From: Chromera velia
Lineage: Eukaryota; Sar; Chromeraceae
Reading direction: 5' to 3'
Length of the DNA: 64,000 bases
Assembly (NCBI GenBank): GCA_018398765.1
Contig: JAHBMJ010003463.1
Coordinates: 22,501-86,500, forward strand
The translations under genes and the position numbers were made by a program. How positions within the stretch are numbered: position 1 is the first letter of the stretch; every line of letters begins with the position of its first letter. Positions 39,995 through 53,354 of the stretch are shown here, one piece after another. The notes below the pieces were generated by a model. The model saw nothing but the letters and a program-made list of their open reading frames with translations, did not search any database and was not told where the DNA came from.

Positions 39995-42197
39995 TGTGCG
40001 TTCTCTTTGTCTTTTGTATGGGGTGACTCACCCTCCTCTCCTGCTGAGGTTGTTTGCAGCACTTCCAGTTTGTCTCAGCCATGAAACTTCGCGTGAAGGC
40101 AGAGTCTTTCCATCACTGTCTCAGCAAAGAGGCCTGGAATCCTCCCTTGAAGGAGGCAACCGCAAAGGAGATGGAGCAGGATCTCTGGCTGGTCACACGG
40201 GCTTGTCTGAAGGCGGCAGATCTCGGTGGGTAAGTCGGGCCTGCATGGCATGGCTCGGGGGGGGGGGGGGGCCTGGAAGTAGGAAGGCAGTTAAGGGCCT
40301 TGCAAAGTCTTTTTTTGAACTTAATTCTCCCTAATTGTGCAGCAAGAATCAAGAGAATGCAAAAAAACGCCATGTTTGGAAGAAGTCAGTGTGACCACCT
40401 ACCATTGATTTGTTTGGGTGGTAAGTCTGCGTGCGCGCTTAAACATGTACATGTTCGCTCACCTCATGCACCTGCAGGCCATAGCGCCAAGTCCTGGGAA
40501 ATCCACAAGAAATACAGCTTCGCAGTGACTCAGGAATTCTTTGCACAAGGCGACCTGGAGACCTCCTTGGACCTTCCTGTGTCCCCTCTCTGCTCCAGGG
40601 AAGGCGCCTCAGCAGAGAGTCTGTGCAAGTCACAGTCAGGATTTTTGTCCTTCGTCTGCAAGTCAGTTTTTTTTTTTTTTCCGACAACAAAATCGTTTTC
40701 GTCTTTGTCCACCTCTGCTGTCGGTCTGATGCCTTTCTTCTTTCCTTCTTTCCTTCCTTCCTTGGTCCTTTTCTTCTGTTCGTTTCCTCTTTTGTTCCCT
40801 CCCTCACTGTCTGTCTGTCTCTCTGTCTGTCTGTATCTGTCTGTCTGTCTGTATCTGTCTGTCTGTTCGCCCAATAGTCTTAGTCTGTTTTTCCCCCCCT
40901 CCCCCCCTATCGTTGGAAATTCTTTTCTTAATATCTGCTTGTCCTTTTTTTATTTTTCTTTGTTCGCGGAGGCAGCTCTGCGTTGCAGTGCAGGCAGGGA
41001 GAGATGTGCATTGCATCCAGCTTGTTTGTGTGAAAGGAAAGAGACCAGTCTGTTTTAAGACGAGAGATCTGTATGCTTTCAATCTGTCAGAAGACTCCCA
41101 ACGACTGGCGAGTCCTTTCTGCCCCGATCTTTCTCTCTGTGTGGATTGCTTCAAAACGATGAGGAGAGAGAGACTTGCGCACTTTGTTACCTTCCTTTTC
41201 AGCGAATTCCAATTAATTCTGCAGGGCTAGCCAGCCAGCCGTTCAGTCGCGATCCACATCGAACTTTTTTATTCCTTCCGCTCATGCATGATGTTTGTGC
41301 GTGCGTGTATGCCTTTCTCTCTCTGTGTTGCGAATTTCATCTTCGGGTTGAAATGCAGGATGGCCTATGTGTCTCTGTGTGCATCTCTCTGTGCATGCAT
41401 GCGTCTACATACTCACTCAGACATGATTCGATCCATGCATCTTCGAACTGGATGATCTATCTATCTGCAGGGAGCTGTTTGTGGAACTGTCAGTAGTCGA
41501 AATGATGGCTCGAAATGGCGGGCCTGCAGGGGAAGGGGAAGGCGATCCTTCCCCGTCGTCTGCAGACTTCTCCAGTGGTCGGGATGTTGCAGCAGCGGGT
41601 GTCGGTGGGGCCGCTTCCTCTTCTTCTTCTTCCTTCAGCCGTGTGAAGGATGTGTGTCTCCGCAACCTGACAGACAATGTGGCGAGATGGGGCGATGCCA
41701 AGAACACGGCTCCGACGGTTCCGGTTAGTCAATTGATTGTCGGCGTTGCTTCTCTCTCTTTTTTCATTTTTTCCCTTTTGTTCCATGAGCCTTTTCAGCA
41801 GACTAGAATCTAGTGTTGCAAGTGGAATGGCTCGAAAACTGCTTGCTTTCTTTTATTCTCTTAATGTGCTTGGATCTGTGTCCATCCGTCCGGCCAGATG
41901 CCTTCCTTTTTGTCAAATGGCTCAATCGATGTCTTCGTGCAGTTGTGGCTCTTTGATGCGCCCAAGGACAAAAGAGCCGCTGTTGAGAACCACCCGGTCA
42001 CCGTCACGCGTGAGAGGAACCGGCACCAGTCGATTTCTTCTATTGACGCGGTGTCGATCCAGATTCTGTCAAGCCCCCCCCCGGATCATAGAGACAAACC
42101 GAACCAACAGCTAGAGCCGGAGAAGGGGAACCAAATCGCACACAAGGGAGAGAGAGCAAGAGGGCCGAACGATGGCTGGGGAGGGGTCGAGGCGTAG
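32598..42197 (+). CDS. Six-TM 3',5'-cyclic nucleotide phosphodiesterase, 17 exons, 1037 aa
   Basis: Exons: 32598-33263, 33491-33600, 34076-34169, 34768-34950, 35463-35594, 36014-36110, 36212-36304, 36617-36744, 37276-37602, 37967-38023, 38199-38341, 38837-38939, 39537-39614, 40060-40225, 40478-40661, 41471-41723 and 41898-42197; all phases agree. It hydrolyses cAMP and/or cGMP, and the substrate cannot be read from sequence. An approximately 100-residue cytosolic N-terminus precedes six hydrophobic segments (about residues 107-127, 142-158, 170-188, 212-230, 234-252, 263-286). A coiled linker leads to a class I PDE catalytic domain at about 540-900. Its motifs are YHNALHGADV (621-630), CHDLGHDGVNN (661-671) with the metal-binding HD, VYNDRSILENFHC, DTDMKGHF, KAADLGHSAKSW and the nucleotide-clamping Gln in KSQSGFLSF (about 845). 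The tail is unlike known PDEs. This layout matches apicomplexan integral-membrane PDEs. Intron 11 uses a GC donor. Confidence 0.93.
36537..36608 (+). repeat. GAAT tetranucleotide repeat in PDE intron 7
   Basis: (TGAA)n run directly upstream of the acceptor of exon 8 (36617). Other PDE introns hold CT, GT and GTCT runs, for example 34604-34751, 37921-37960 and 39139-39186. Confidence 0.9.
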
Positions 42198-45100
42198 CTG
42201 GGTGGGTGGGTGGGTGGGTGGGGTCTGTTCTAGCTTCAAGCTTGTTTTCTACCTGATGAACGAATATGAATTGCCACAGTCGTACTCTTCGTCATTTCAT
42301 CAATGCTGTGTAAAATCGACGAAACCCGGCCGACTTTCGTGCGCGAGCAGCCCCATCATTCAGTAGGCGCGTCGGTATTCAGTCTCTCCCTCTCTCTGTC
42401 TCTCTCTCGTGTGTGAGAGAGAACGAGAGAGCGAAAGAGAGAGAGAGACGCATGCAGTCAAGACCAAAAAAAGAGAAGCCCGACGGATCCCCTCCTCTTT
42501 AGCCAGTGGGGGCGAGGAGAAGTTTCGTCGATCGTCCTTTGCTTTGAACATGAATCGATCATTGATGTGTTTGAGTGGGTGAATGAATGAATGTTTGATT
42601 AGTAACCTACATGCTTGCTTGCTTGCTTGAATTCGGAAAGGGGGAAGGGAAAGTCATTCACTCAGCCTAGCCACCTGCAGGGTGAGTGACCTGTCTATCG
42701 CTCTGACTGGCCGGGGGTGCAGGTGGAATACCTTCATGCCTGCATGCACTCATCGGATCTCCTGTGAATATTCATGCGTGTCTTGAAAGGAAAGGAAAGG
42801 AAGCGAAAGGATGAATCGCATGAGGGTGGGAGGCTGGTGGGCAGTTTGATGGATTCTAACGTTGGATGGATTTAATGCAACTCGGCACTTGACAACTTGA
42901 TCTGTTCTTAGCGCAGTACGTCAGTCAGTCAGTCAGGTCCTGCTTGCTTGCCTGTATCATTCAACAAAGAAGTTTTGTATGATTTCACGCGGAGGGAGAA
43001 ACAGCCAATGCACCCTGCATGCAGACTTCGGCATGTGATGATGGCAGGAAAAAAGAAACAGAATGACAGTTTGTAGGAAAAAGAAGAAGAGGAAGAAGAC
43101 GCTTCGACAGCTGCGATTTGTTTCCTTCCTTCCTTCCTTCCTTCCTTTTTTTCTCCCTTCCTTTTCTCTGTCGAGGATAGGTGGGAGGGGACTTACGGGA
43201 GAGAGGTAACAGGACGGAGGACCAAAGAAATGGAGGATAGCCGGAAGAAATTCCCGACAAGAAAAACAATCGAAGCACGTGATTCTGGGTACAGTGCAAC
43301 ACTGCAACAGATGTACTGACTGAAATCGCACCACCACTGGGCATCAAACAGGAGAAAAAAAAATGCCAAGCAGCAGGAAGATACAAATAGAAGAAAGTAA
43401 CTAAATCTCAAGCGGCAGCCACCGAGACCAAGCGAGCAGACGGCGTCTTGAAATGAATCTAAAGCAATGCGACTGACCGGCTGACTCACAGACCGAGAGA
43501 GCGACTGACAGACTGACTGACTGACTGTTTGTTTCCATCTGGAGTGCCTCGCTTTCCCCTCTTCTTCGCTTCGTCGCTCTTCAGTCTCTTCGCCTTGTTT
43601 TATCTCCTTCAGCGCCTACGGGGGAGAAGAAAAGAGAATGAAGATGCAGAGGGAAGTCAAATTCTAAACACACGAATGGGAAGAGTACAGTTCAATCCAG
43701 TTGTAAAGGGAAGCCGCTTCCCGAAGCTGTCGGACACATCTGCACATCTTGCCTTCTCTTCTCTTTCTCTTCTTCTCTTCGCTTCTTTTGTCCGTTATCT
43801 TTTCTCTTCACCTAGCTCCTTATGTCTCTTCTTTCTTGTTTGAGAATTCAATTTCTTGTTTGACCGGCTGGTCGGTTGGTCGATTGATCGAGAGAAAGTG
43901 CGGGGTGCAAGCAAAGACGGCTCGGCTCGGGAGAAAGCAGGCAAGAAGGCCATTACCAGTCTCTTGAAGGGCGAGATAGAAAAACAGGGAGGGTGATGGA
44001 TCAATGCACTTAACGTTATTTTGGTTTCTTTGTATTGTCGTGAACAAAGAAAGCACTACTGTCAGCCGGTGTCATTGATTTTTTTTTGATGTCAACTGTC
44101 AACGAATAGAGGTTCTCGCAAACGTCAACCAAGACGACGACCATGTGCGAGAGACTGCTGGGTCGTGGCACCTCTCTCTGTCCCTCTATGTGTCTGCCCA
44201 AAGAACCCGGGAGGGAAAAGTAACAAGACCAAATCAAAAGCTAGCCCGGCGTACAGAAAAGATAAACTGGCTTCCTTTTAAACTTCCTCTCCTCCTTTAG
44301 AGCCATCTTTCACCCCACAAAGGTTTGTTTGGCGTGCACGCCTGCACAAATGACCGTAGAAGGCTGGGTGGGATGCATCTCCCCTCCCCACCTCTACCTC
44401 TGAAACTGATCGGAAGGAACACAAAGGCCCTCGCTGACTCTGAATGTAATGTAAGAGCTGCGAGCTGTCAGATGCTACATGCGCCTTTTCTCCATCCACG
44501 CTGTTCTCTGCTCGTTGCTGTTCATGCATGATAATTTTGTTCTTCATCCATCTTCTTGTGGTTGTTGTTGTTGTGCTGTCGATGATGTTGTTTTTGTTGT
44601 TGCGTCGTTGCTGGATGGAACCTTCAGCAATGAGTTCTTCGCAAGGGAAGTAGGAGGAAGCCAAAACAAGAGAGGCTCGCTCATTCGCATTGGTGAAGAT
44701 CGAATCAGGGGGAGATAGAGGGATTTATTTGCAAGGCAGGCGTTCGTTCATCCCAGCGCATCTCTAGTCTACTCATTCTACTGCAGGACATTCAGAACAT
44801 ATGACCGGCAGATGGATTAGATTAGCAGCTCGACCAACTGCATGAAATTAAACGGAAGAGCTGTTCTCTCTGTTGCGGTGCCATCCGACGAAGCAAACAG
44901 AGAATTCAAGGAGTGAACCCACGAAGGATGGAAGGGGGGAATGAAGAAGGGAAGGAAGAAAGAACGAACAGACCCAGACAGAGGGCGCTACAGAAAGGGG
45001 AGCGGAAAAGGAAGGAAGGAAGGAAGGAACGAAAGAAAGAAGGAAGAAAAAGAACGACAGACAAGACAGAGGAATAGAGAGAGAAAGAATGAGAGGGAAG

Positions 45101-47929
45101 GAGGGAGCGGAAATCGAATCGAAGGGATTCATGGAGGGAGGGAGGGAAGGTTGCCTTTCTGATGCGATCTCCCCTGAAACGGAAACAGCACAGACAGACT
45201 GAGTCAGTCAGTTCCGATTCCAGATTTTTGCAGGCGGGACGGCCAACAGACGAACTCACCAGGCACATGCATACAGCGAGAGGGAGCTAGACAGACAGAC
45301 AGGTAGAGAGAGAGCGAGACGGCATGCATCTTTCGGGTCTGTCATGGGAGCTGTGCGTGCGTGCAGTGCACGAGGCGGGCCAAAGAAGAGAGAGCACAGA
45401 AAAGGAATGTGGGCCGTTCAACGGCGGGAGAGACATCAACAAAGAATTAAGAGAAAGGACCTCAAGAGTCATACAGGCAGACTTGGCATGAACAGGGAGA
45501 AAAACGCAGGCAGGCAGGAGGATTGCAGTGTCAGCGAACGTCTCCCTGTGTGCGTCTCGGGTTCCCTCGGTCATGGAACACGACTCAGCTTCTTCCCCTC
45601 GTCCCTCCAATCGCTGTCTGTCACGTTAAATGAATCCGGTCGAGCAAACTGCAGGCGATCCGACAAATATGCCAGAAGAACTAACCCTGTTTCTCTGGCT
45701 GGCCTTGCAGCTGTTTTTTCTGCAGGCGTTCGCGCAAGGGAGTTGTCAGAAACGAAAAGGACACATCTTTGTTCTTTCTCGTGAACATTTGCTTGCGTGT
45801 TGCTGCAAGTCGTTTGACCATCAGAATCGAGGCCGATCTTTTTGCGTGTTGCTCTTCAACGGGTTGGTTGTTTGCTCGACCTCCAAGCATCTCTCCTTCA
45901 TTTCTCATCAGCAGCAGTCATGTTCCCTCCATCCTCACTCGGGTTTCCTACTCCAAATTTAATGTAAATGCTATTCGTCATTTCTTCCAATCTTATCATG
46001 GATGTATTCATTTCGGCGCACATCTTTTGCCTTTTCTTCTTTTCTTGTGCCGACTTCTGTTTGATGAATCTCCATGCAGAGAGAAGATTGCCTTCCCTGC
46101 TCCCCAGGGGCAACTCTTGCTTTTCTTTCGTCTGCTTCTCTCTCTCTCAATCGCCGTACGTCTGCATGCCTGCATTCCCCCCGGTGGGCGCGTTCCTTCA
46201 CTTCTCTCTCTCTCTCTCTCAAACGCCCGATAGGTCAATCTTTCAAGAGAATTTTGAATGGGTCTGTGTGTATGCAGAAGGAAATGGTTGGTTTAAATTC
46301 GGTATCCCGTGATCTGAGGAACAAAACAGATGAAACAAGCAGATGAGGTTTGAGTGAGAAGCACTCAGTGAATGATGTGAAGCATCTCAAGGGGGGGAGT
46401 GGCAGAGCACCGCCGGGACACCAGCAGTGAAGCAGTGATGATGGCATGCATGCATGCATGCATGCAGGGAGTACACATGATGCAGTTGAATCAGTCAATG
46501 AAGGAACGAAATGACTGGACGGACTTTCAAGGTGAAATGGGCAGAATTGAGTTCAGTCAGGTAGAAGAAGAGAGAACTGCGTGCCAGGGAGGTAGGGGAA
46601 AATCGAGGAAGGAAAGAGGGAAGTTTGAGAGCCTCTCCTGAAGATGGATGGAATGGGCTCAGATGGCTGGAGAACGAACGGAAGAGAGGAAGAGCTGGGG
46701 GCAATACACTTCGACTCACAGCACCGCCCTCCTGTCTTCAATGGAGGTGTCAGCCGTTGCTCTTCGTAGCCCTGGCTGTCGAGTTCGTTCTTGATGCAGC
46801 TTTTCTTCTTCTTCTTCTTTTCTTTCCATACTTCCCCTATGGCTGCCGGAGTCCGTCTCCCTCCCTCCCTGCACCATGCAGGAATCTACACGAGACGGGC
46901 GCCAGTCGGTAGCTTGAGCGAGCGAGAGAAAGATGCTAAAACAGAGAGAGCATCGGAGTGTGTGTGATCTTCTCTTAAAGAGCAAGTCGGGTCCTCGGTC
47001 CCATGGGACGTCAAGCTCGATCGCTCTGAGAAGATCAGTCGAATGAATTTCATCGAATGCACGGTCCAGAGGTTTGCAGGTCGATCGAGAGACATGCAGT
47101 GAGGGAAGAAATCAATTCACGCTCAGCCAGCCAGGTTGAGTCACATCAATGCGAAGGCAAACCAACGGACCGCATGATAAACGCATGGGGGTGGACATAC
47201 AACTCTTTCATTCGGAGTCAGTTGTTGTGGGGGGATGTATCACCGCGTCAGATATCTCCGCGTCAGATATCTCCATGAAAGAAAGTGTGAAAGGAAGGAT
47301 GCCTGCCAGCAGACTAGCCGGCTTGGCACATTCATTCGAACGTCTTGCAAGCGACCGGTGCAGGAAGACCGCTGCAGGCAGGGAGAAAGAGAAGAAAAGA
47401 TCGAGAGAGCTGATCAGTCAGTTGCTCATTCGCTCACTCACTCACGAAGTCTGTCATGATATGGCAGTCTCTCTTTCTGTTGGTCTGCCTTGTATTTTTG
47501 TGTTCCTGTCTTCCACTCTGTCTCTTCATCTACCCATCTACCCATGTACTTGCCTCCTTCAGCCTGAGTCAGCTAGATAGATCAAAACCATTTATGGAAG
47601 TGAGGGGAGAAAACGACATGCAAGGGAGAATTTTGGAGAGAGAGAGAGAGAGTCAATTCAAGTTTTCAGATCCGCCAACCCCCGCTCGGTCGGTCAGTTG
47701 TTTGGTTGAAAGACCAAAGAGGGGCTGTCGTTTTTAGATGTTCCGAAGAAGAAAATAGTGGGGTCGACTTTCTTCCACAATGCAAAAAAGCAAACGCAAG
47801 TACTTAGGGACAGAACACCACGCAATGCAGGGAACGGACAATTTGATCGGTCATTCGGTCGACTTGTATGATCAAAACATGCACAGATCGAAGGGAGCGA
47901 AGGAACTCAATCAGAACACTGCCTGCCGG

Positions 47930-47966
<37 letters not shown>

Positions 47967-48479
47967 CAGATGCTGAAACAAAAACAGATAGCTGCAGAGA
48001 AGGAAGAAAGACTCAGAAGCAGCAGCTTGGGAGAGGAAAAGTGAAGGAACGTGCGTGAGTGTAAGGGAGGGAGGAGCTCGATTGATTGTGCGACAACAAA
48101 GAAAACGTACATGTGGGAGGAGAGCAGGAGAAGAAATATCATTCTCCTGCCAAGCTTGCTCCACTGGTCTACGCAGTCACTCCATCAATCGTCCTTCAAT
48201 TTTTTGCTCACTGCGTGTATCATTCAGTCGCTCAATCATCCTGTCTTCCTTCCTTTCTGTGTTCGTTCCCCGTCTCTCTTTCTTTCTCTAGCTCTTTCTC
48301 CCCCTCCCCTCCCCTTCCTCTAAAAGCCCTCTTCTGTTCCTTTCCTTCTCTCTTCCTTTAGAGAATTCTCCCGTCTCCGTACGACCCCTTTCATTGCGTG
48401 TCCCTCCCGTCTGTGCTATTGTCTAGCTGTCATTGATTCGATCAGTGCAGACATTTACACATGCCAGTGCAGACCTAGT
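42198..48479. other. Long intergenic region, no gene established
   Basis: Over 6 kb of microsatellite-rich DNA: GGGT at 42202-42221, TTCC at 43124-43147, GGAA at 45011-45029, GCATGCAT at 46444-46469 and GA at 47936-47962. One stretch at about 46980-47080 (+) reads SSVPWDVKLDRSEKI and ends in CAG-GTCGAT, so it could be an exon, but no partners were found. The frame at 45630-45962 has a hydrophobic stretch LTLFLWLALQLFFLQAF, without further support. Confidence 0.5.
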
Positions 48480-49140
48480 GCAGACGATACCACTGAGAGA
48501 AAAAAAATTGAAATAAGGCCAAGGATCATATAATTTAGGACTCCGGGAAGCTTCGCAGTATACAGATTGATTTGCAAAAGAAACTTTACTGATGTAAAAT
48601 CAATGAAACAACATCACAGTATCAAAAACTTGTTTCAAAAATTTCTACGCAATCTGAAAACAGTCTACCTAGCGGTCTATAAAACTATAAAAACTCTAAC
48701 CTAGCTTACTCAGCTTAATTTCAGACGGTGAGTGTGTTAAAAAAAAAAATTATAGAAAAAAATATATTATACTGTGTAATTTTAATATACATTTCTGTCT
48801 TTTAAGAAATTTAGACGAATTATGTAAATACATAAATCTTTTTTTCCGTGTGTTAAAAAAAAAATCCCTTGTTTTATTTTAATACTGTGATGATTGTATT
48901 AAGGTTATCGCTGTACAATCTAGTGCACAATAAACTTGAATTAATGATCGAATATGAAAAAATGCTTTGAATTAAACATAACTTAAATTATCAAATAATT
49001 TAATTTAGTATTTATTGAAATTAACCAAATTAATTATCATTTTTGCTCCATGTTTTCAAACAGTTTTTTCTTTTTAAATTTTGATATTAGTTGATATGCA
49101 GTCATGCACTAGAGCATACAGCACACAAATCTGGACCTAA
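48480..49140. other. AT-rich island between convergent PDE and methyltransferase genes
   Basis: AT-rich, with many A/T homopolymers, between the + strand PDE and the - strand methyltransferase. No coding feature is seen. The flank 49141-49739 has normal composition and no recognised gene. Confidence 0.75.
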
Positions 49141-49739
49141 AGACAGACCTGGTTAGATTTTCTGCACGATCTGCTTTCCGTGGAGCTACAGAAATTAAAG
49201 CAACTCGTGAGTCGAAACTTTGTATCCCGAATGATGCCTGCCACTTGAATTTTCTGCCTGCCTCCCTGCCCGGCCGTTCTCTTCTTTGCGTTTCCGTTTT
49301 TTTCCTCTCTTGCTTTACTTGTAGAAGAGGAAGTGTGATTTCTCTGCACCATGTAGAAACGGTGCTGCCCACCTATGTTCCGTTTCACAGACGGACAGCA
49401 ATCGTGATCGTATATACACCGCTTCCCGCCCACCATCGCTCTCCGTCTCTCATGCTGGCTCCCGTGAGTGCTTTCATTGTTTTCTTGTCTTCTCTCCTCT
49501 CTCCCTGCCATTTGTTCCCACACACACGGTCAGAGAGAAACGCACACATCCATCCAGCCTCCTTTGCTTTACCCGCCCATGCCTTGACTCGATTCTTAAG
49601 TCAGTGAGTGAGTGAGTCAAACGTATGTCATGGTTTTTTGGATTCCGCAAAAGAAGACCTTCTCTACCTCTATGTGCACATGAAACCGAAAAGGAGCTCA
49701 CCACCACCCTTCGCTTTCCCCCCCCCCAATCCCCTTCTC

Positions 49740-50129
49740 TCAGTGTGACGCAACCGCGCCCGCCTGCTCATTTGGCGTCTCCCTCTTCTCCTCCTCTTCC
49801 TCGAATGAGGACGACAGAAGGGACTCCTTCGTCGACTTCGACCGCAACGCAGCCAGAGCAGCCTTCAGCCCTGCTTGGTCGGCCTTACTGACAATGCCAC
49901 CTCGAGCTCCTCTTTCGACGACCATCCCCGCCTCCGCAAGGAGACGCGCGGTCTCGGCCTCCAGACGCGGGATATTCGCAGCCCAGTCGCGCTTCAGACG
50001 AATCTGAAAAGGAGAACAATTCAAATACGCAGTTTTGCTCGTTCGCCCCACTCACTCACTACTTACTCACTCACACAAGCACTCACTCACCCACTCACTC
50101 ACTCTCAAGCGCATGAACACACCTACACC

Positions 50130-50160
<31 letters not shown>

Positions 50161-51143
50161 GACACACACCTACCTTCACCTTCACACACATAGAGCAAGG
50201 TGCGGATAGCGGAAGGGGAGACTGAGGAGCACGGATTTGCACCCCCTCTTTTTCTGTCCTCGTTTCTGACACGAACAGAAAACGAGATATCACGGACACC
50301 CTTAGAGAGCGAGAGAGATAAGAGATGCAGAGAGACCGGCAAAAACATTAATAGAAGCAGACACCATCCCCCCTACGAATTCACACGCGCAGGCAGACCC
50401 GCCACCCACGTGCACTCACGCTACCCGCAAGCAAGAAAAGATCGGGAGGCACACCCCTCTATGTATGCATGCCTTTACACTGAGGGAAGTGCACTCGTAG
50501 AGAGAAACACACACAGGCACCAACACCACCTCCCCCACACACGGGGCTACAAAGAGAGCCGAAAAGGGCAGACCGACCTCCAAGACAACCAGCGGCTCTC
50601 CGTCTCCCTCCCTGTCCCCCTCAGCTGCCGTCAGAGTGTCCACGTCGATGCTGGACCCCCTTCTCAGGAGTCCCGCGCCCTTCGTCACGCCTCGCGAGCT
50701 GAGCTGCTGCTTTGCGAAGTCTTTGATGTCTTCCTCTCCGGCTACCTGATCGATCCATCCAACGCTCTCAGGCAGGCAGGAGGTGGGCGGCTATGCATGT
50801 AAGGCCAATGAGGAAAGAAAGGAACAAAACAGATTTGATTGAGTGTAAAGTGTCCTCGTTTGCTGGTCTTGAAGCGATGGCAGCTAGGAACGGAACAGAC
50901 AATGGACAGAGAAACAAACACACCAGGCAGGCCGGCAAAGAGGCACTCAGAATTTTTTCCCCATGAAGCGAGATCTCGTTGCGTTCGGGCAAGAAGACTC
51001 TCTCGTGTCTTGTCGGTCGGAGTGCACACGTATGTCGTGTGCAGAGATGTAGAGGAGTTTTTCGCCAAGGGGCAAGAGAGAGGCAAGACGCTACAAAGAG
51101 AGAAAGGATGGGCCGCAAATGCAACGAAGAGTCATGAACCAGC

Positions 51144-51180
<37 letters not shown>

Positions 51181-51934
51181 TGTGCGCGCGCGCGCGCAAA
51201 AAGAGAGGGTGCATGGGAGAGAGACCGACCTGATGGATGGAGAAATATTTGGAGAGACGGTCGAGGAAATGGCGTTCTCTGTCAGGGCGTCTCCAGACAT
51301 GAGAGATCAGCCCGACCGTCGTGGGGCCGAACAGCTGCATGGATGGATGATCGATCGAGGGAGGCACAGATCGAATCGGAAGGAACAAATCGACACAAGA
51401 GAGAGTGCATGCATGGATGGAGGCACAAATCGAATCGGAAGGAACAAATCGACACAAGAGAGAGGTACATTAATATATTCATTCACATGCCGTACATTCA
51501 TTCATTCATACGGGACACATTCATTCATGCATACATGCATGCACATGAATGCGTACATGAAGAAGATGCAAGCATGAATTCCCTCCCAACAAGCAGACAA
51601 ATAGGATCACATATCAGTAATGTTGGGGGACGGAAGAGGTGACAAGAAAGGAAGGAACGAAGCAGACAGGAAGTCAAAGACCGATGAATGGAAGGACCGA
51701 GAGAACACTGCATGCTATTTGCCAGGGGAATTTGAGATAACATGCTATCCCATGCGAAATCTTCCGGAAGGAAACTACCGCGCCCCTATGTACACACACA
51801 CGCAGGACGTCTCCCGTTCCTCAAGTTTAATGAACATACCTGGAGGAGAGTGAGGAAAAGAGGAATGTGCGTCTCGCCTTCACAGAAGAGGTCGCTGCCC
51901 AGAATCAGGTCCTGTAAAAAGGAACAAAGGACAA

Positions 51935-51965
<31 letters not shown>

Positions 51966-53354
51966 GAAGGAAGGAAGGAAAGAGATAAGGAAGGAAAGAG
52001 ATAAGAAAGGAAGGAAGGGGTATACATAAATCGTTCTTCTGTCTTTCGCAGTAACCTTTCATATCCATCTCCACCCCAATCAATGATCTGCATGGCCTCC
52101 CTCGTCCAAAAGACCCGACCGTTGTCCAGTACTCCGACCGGGAAAAGAAAAAAGGCGAACGAAATCAATGTCTGTGTTCCTTCTAGGGTAGGTAAGGCAA
52201 GGCAAACGAAGGGAGATTGAAAAAGAAGCTCCACAGTGTTGCCGAGTCTCCAGGAAGACACATTCAAACACAGAAAGTCAAAAGCTCACGTATGTTCCCC
52301 TTGGTCGAAGGAAAAAAAAAAAAGAAGAAAAAAAAAAGCTCACGTATGTTCCCCTTGGGTACTCTGAGCGGATGTCGATGCCCCACTCAATCTCCTTCGC
52401 ATCCACCCCCAGCTTCACCAGTTGTGATGAGCCTCCTTCGACTGAAGCTGAGGATGCCTGGGCCTGTTTGGTTGAGGGCCGACTCACGGACGCAAAAGAG
52501 GATGTCTCACAGTTCATCTGAAGAATCGGAAGCACGTCACCTGCACGGACACACACAGACGCCTCCACGTCCCCTATTTCTATGTGCACACACACATGCA
52601 GACAGCCACCGCGCGCGCCCTGCGCGGGTGTGTTCAGGCAAAAGAGAAAGAGAGAAAGAAAACGAGAAAGGACAAAAAAGGGGGACGAAGGAACGAAGGA
52701 AGGAAGGAAGGAAGGAAGGACGAAAACAGGGGAATGAACGAGGGAGGGGGGGGGGAAGATTCAGGGGTGCGGCCTGACATTACCGCATGCATCTCCCAGA
52801 TGGTCGGTCCGTTGGATCTTCGTGCAATGTATGCGCCAACTCATTGCAAGGCGTACTCCATGTGGATTGACAAGCGTTGCTTAGTGAACAGGAGACAGAC
52901 GAGGAGGCCCTTGCAACCAGCCAACAGGACAAGCACAACCGGAATCTCTACCACTGTCTGCCCCAGAGTACAAATATCCATGTCCGTATATAGATGTGCG
53001 CGATGAGGGAGCGACCAGACTGAAGATATTGCCGAGAATCATCCGCCCAAATTCATACCTGTGTATACCGTTATACCGACCAGAGTCTGTTGCCGTCACC
53101 TTAGCTCCAAGATTTGCAGCGACGAGTGACACAAGTCCGCATCCCGCTCCAAGCTCCAGCACCTTCTTTCCCCTCATCTCGAGCGTTGCAGCATCGCTTT
53201 TCATCTCCAAATACTTTGCAGTGAAGAACGCGGCAGGCCAGATCTGCCAGCCTGAGGACTTCCATTTGTTCTCCAACAGCCTCAACTGATGGTACTCGGG
53301 TGCGTACATTTCATACTTGTACCACTTGTTTGCGAGGTGGTCAAAGGAAGACAT
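49740..53354 (-). CDS. METTL21-type (Methyltransf_16) protein methyltransferase, 345 aa
   Basis: Six minus-strand exons join in phase: 53354-53081, 52540-52344, 51911-51840, 51090-51028, 50745-50578 and 50003-49740. The fold is a seven-beta-strand SAM-dependent methyltransferase. Residues about 35-50 (SGWQIWPAAFFTAKYLE) are the family's W-P-A lead-in. KVLELGAGCGLVSL (64-77) is motif I for SAM, with the acidic end ATD at 88-90. GDVLPILQMN is the post-motif helix. EIEWG, then YDLILGSDLF (about 157-166), matches the family's (D/E)W...YDLI..SD signature. RLASLLPLGEKLLYISAHDI corresponds to the following helix and strand. Members methylate lysines of chaperones, eEF1A and similar proteins, but the substrate here is unknown. 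The last about 140 residues form a charged extension (EEEEEKRE) beyond the usual domain. Confidence 0.85.
52281..52358 (-). repeat. 54-bp period duplication of the exon 2 donor in the methyltransferase gene
   Basis: A 24-base block containing the donor (minus strand TAC then GTGAGC) occurs at 52335-52358 and again at 52281-52304, separated by A-rich sequence. Both donors are intact. Use of the distal one adds 54 bases, an in-frame Phe-rich 18-residue insertion. Confidence 0.85.

Noticed and set aside
49474-49707. Minus-strand frame downstream of the methyltransferase stop
   Set aside because: No splice support and no protein-like features; treated as 3' flank.
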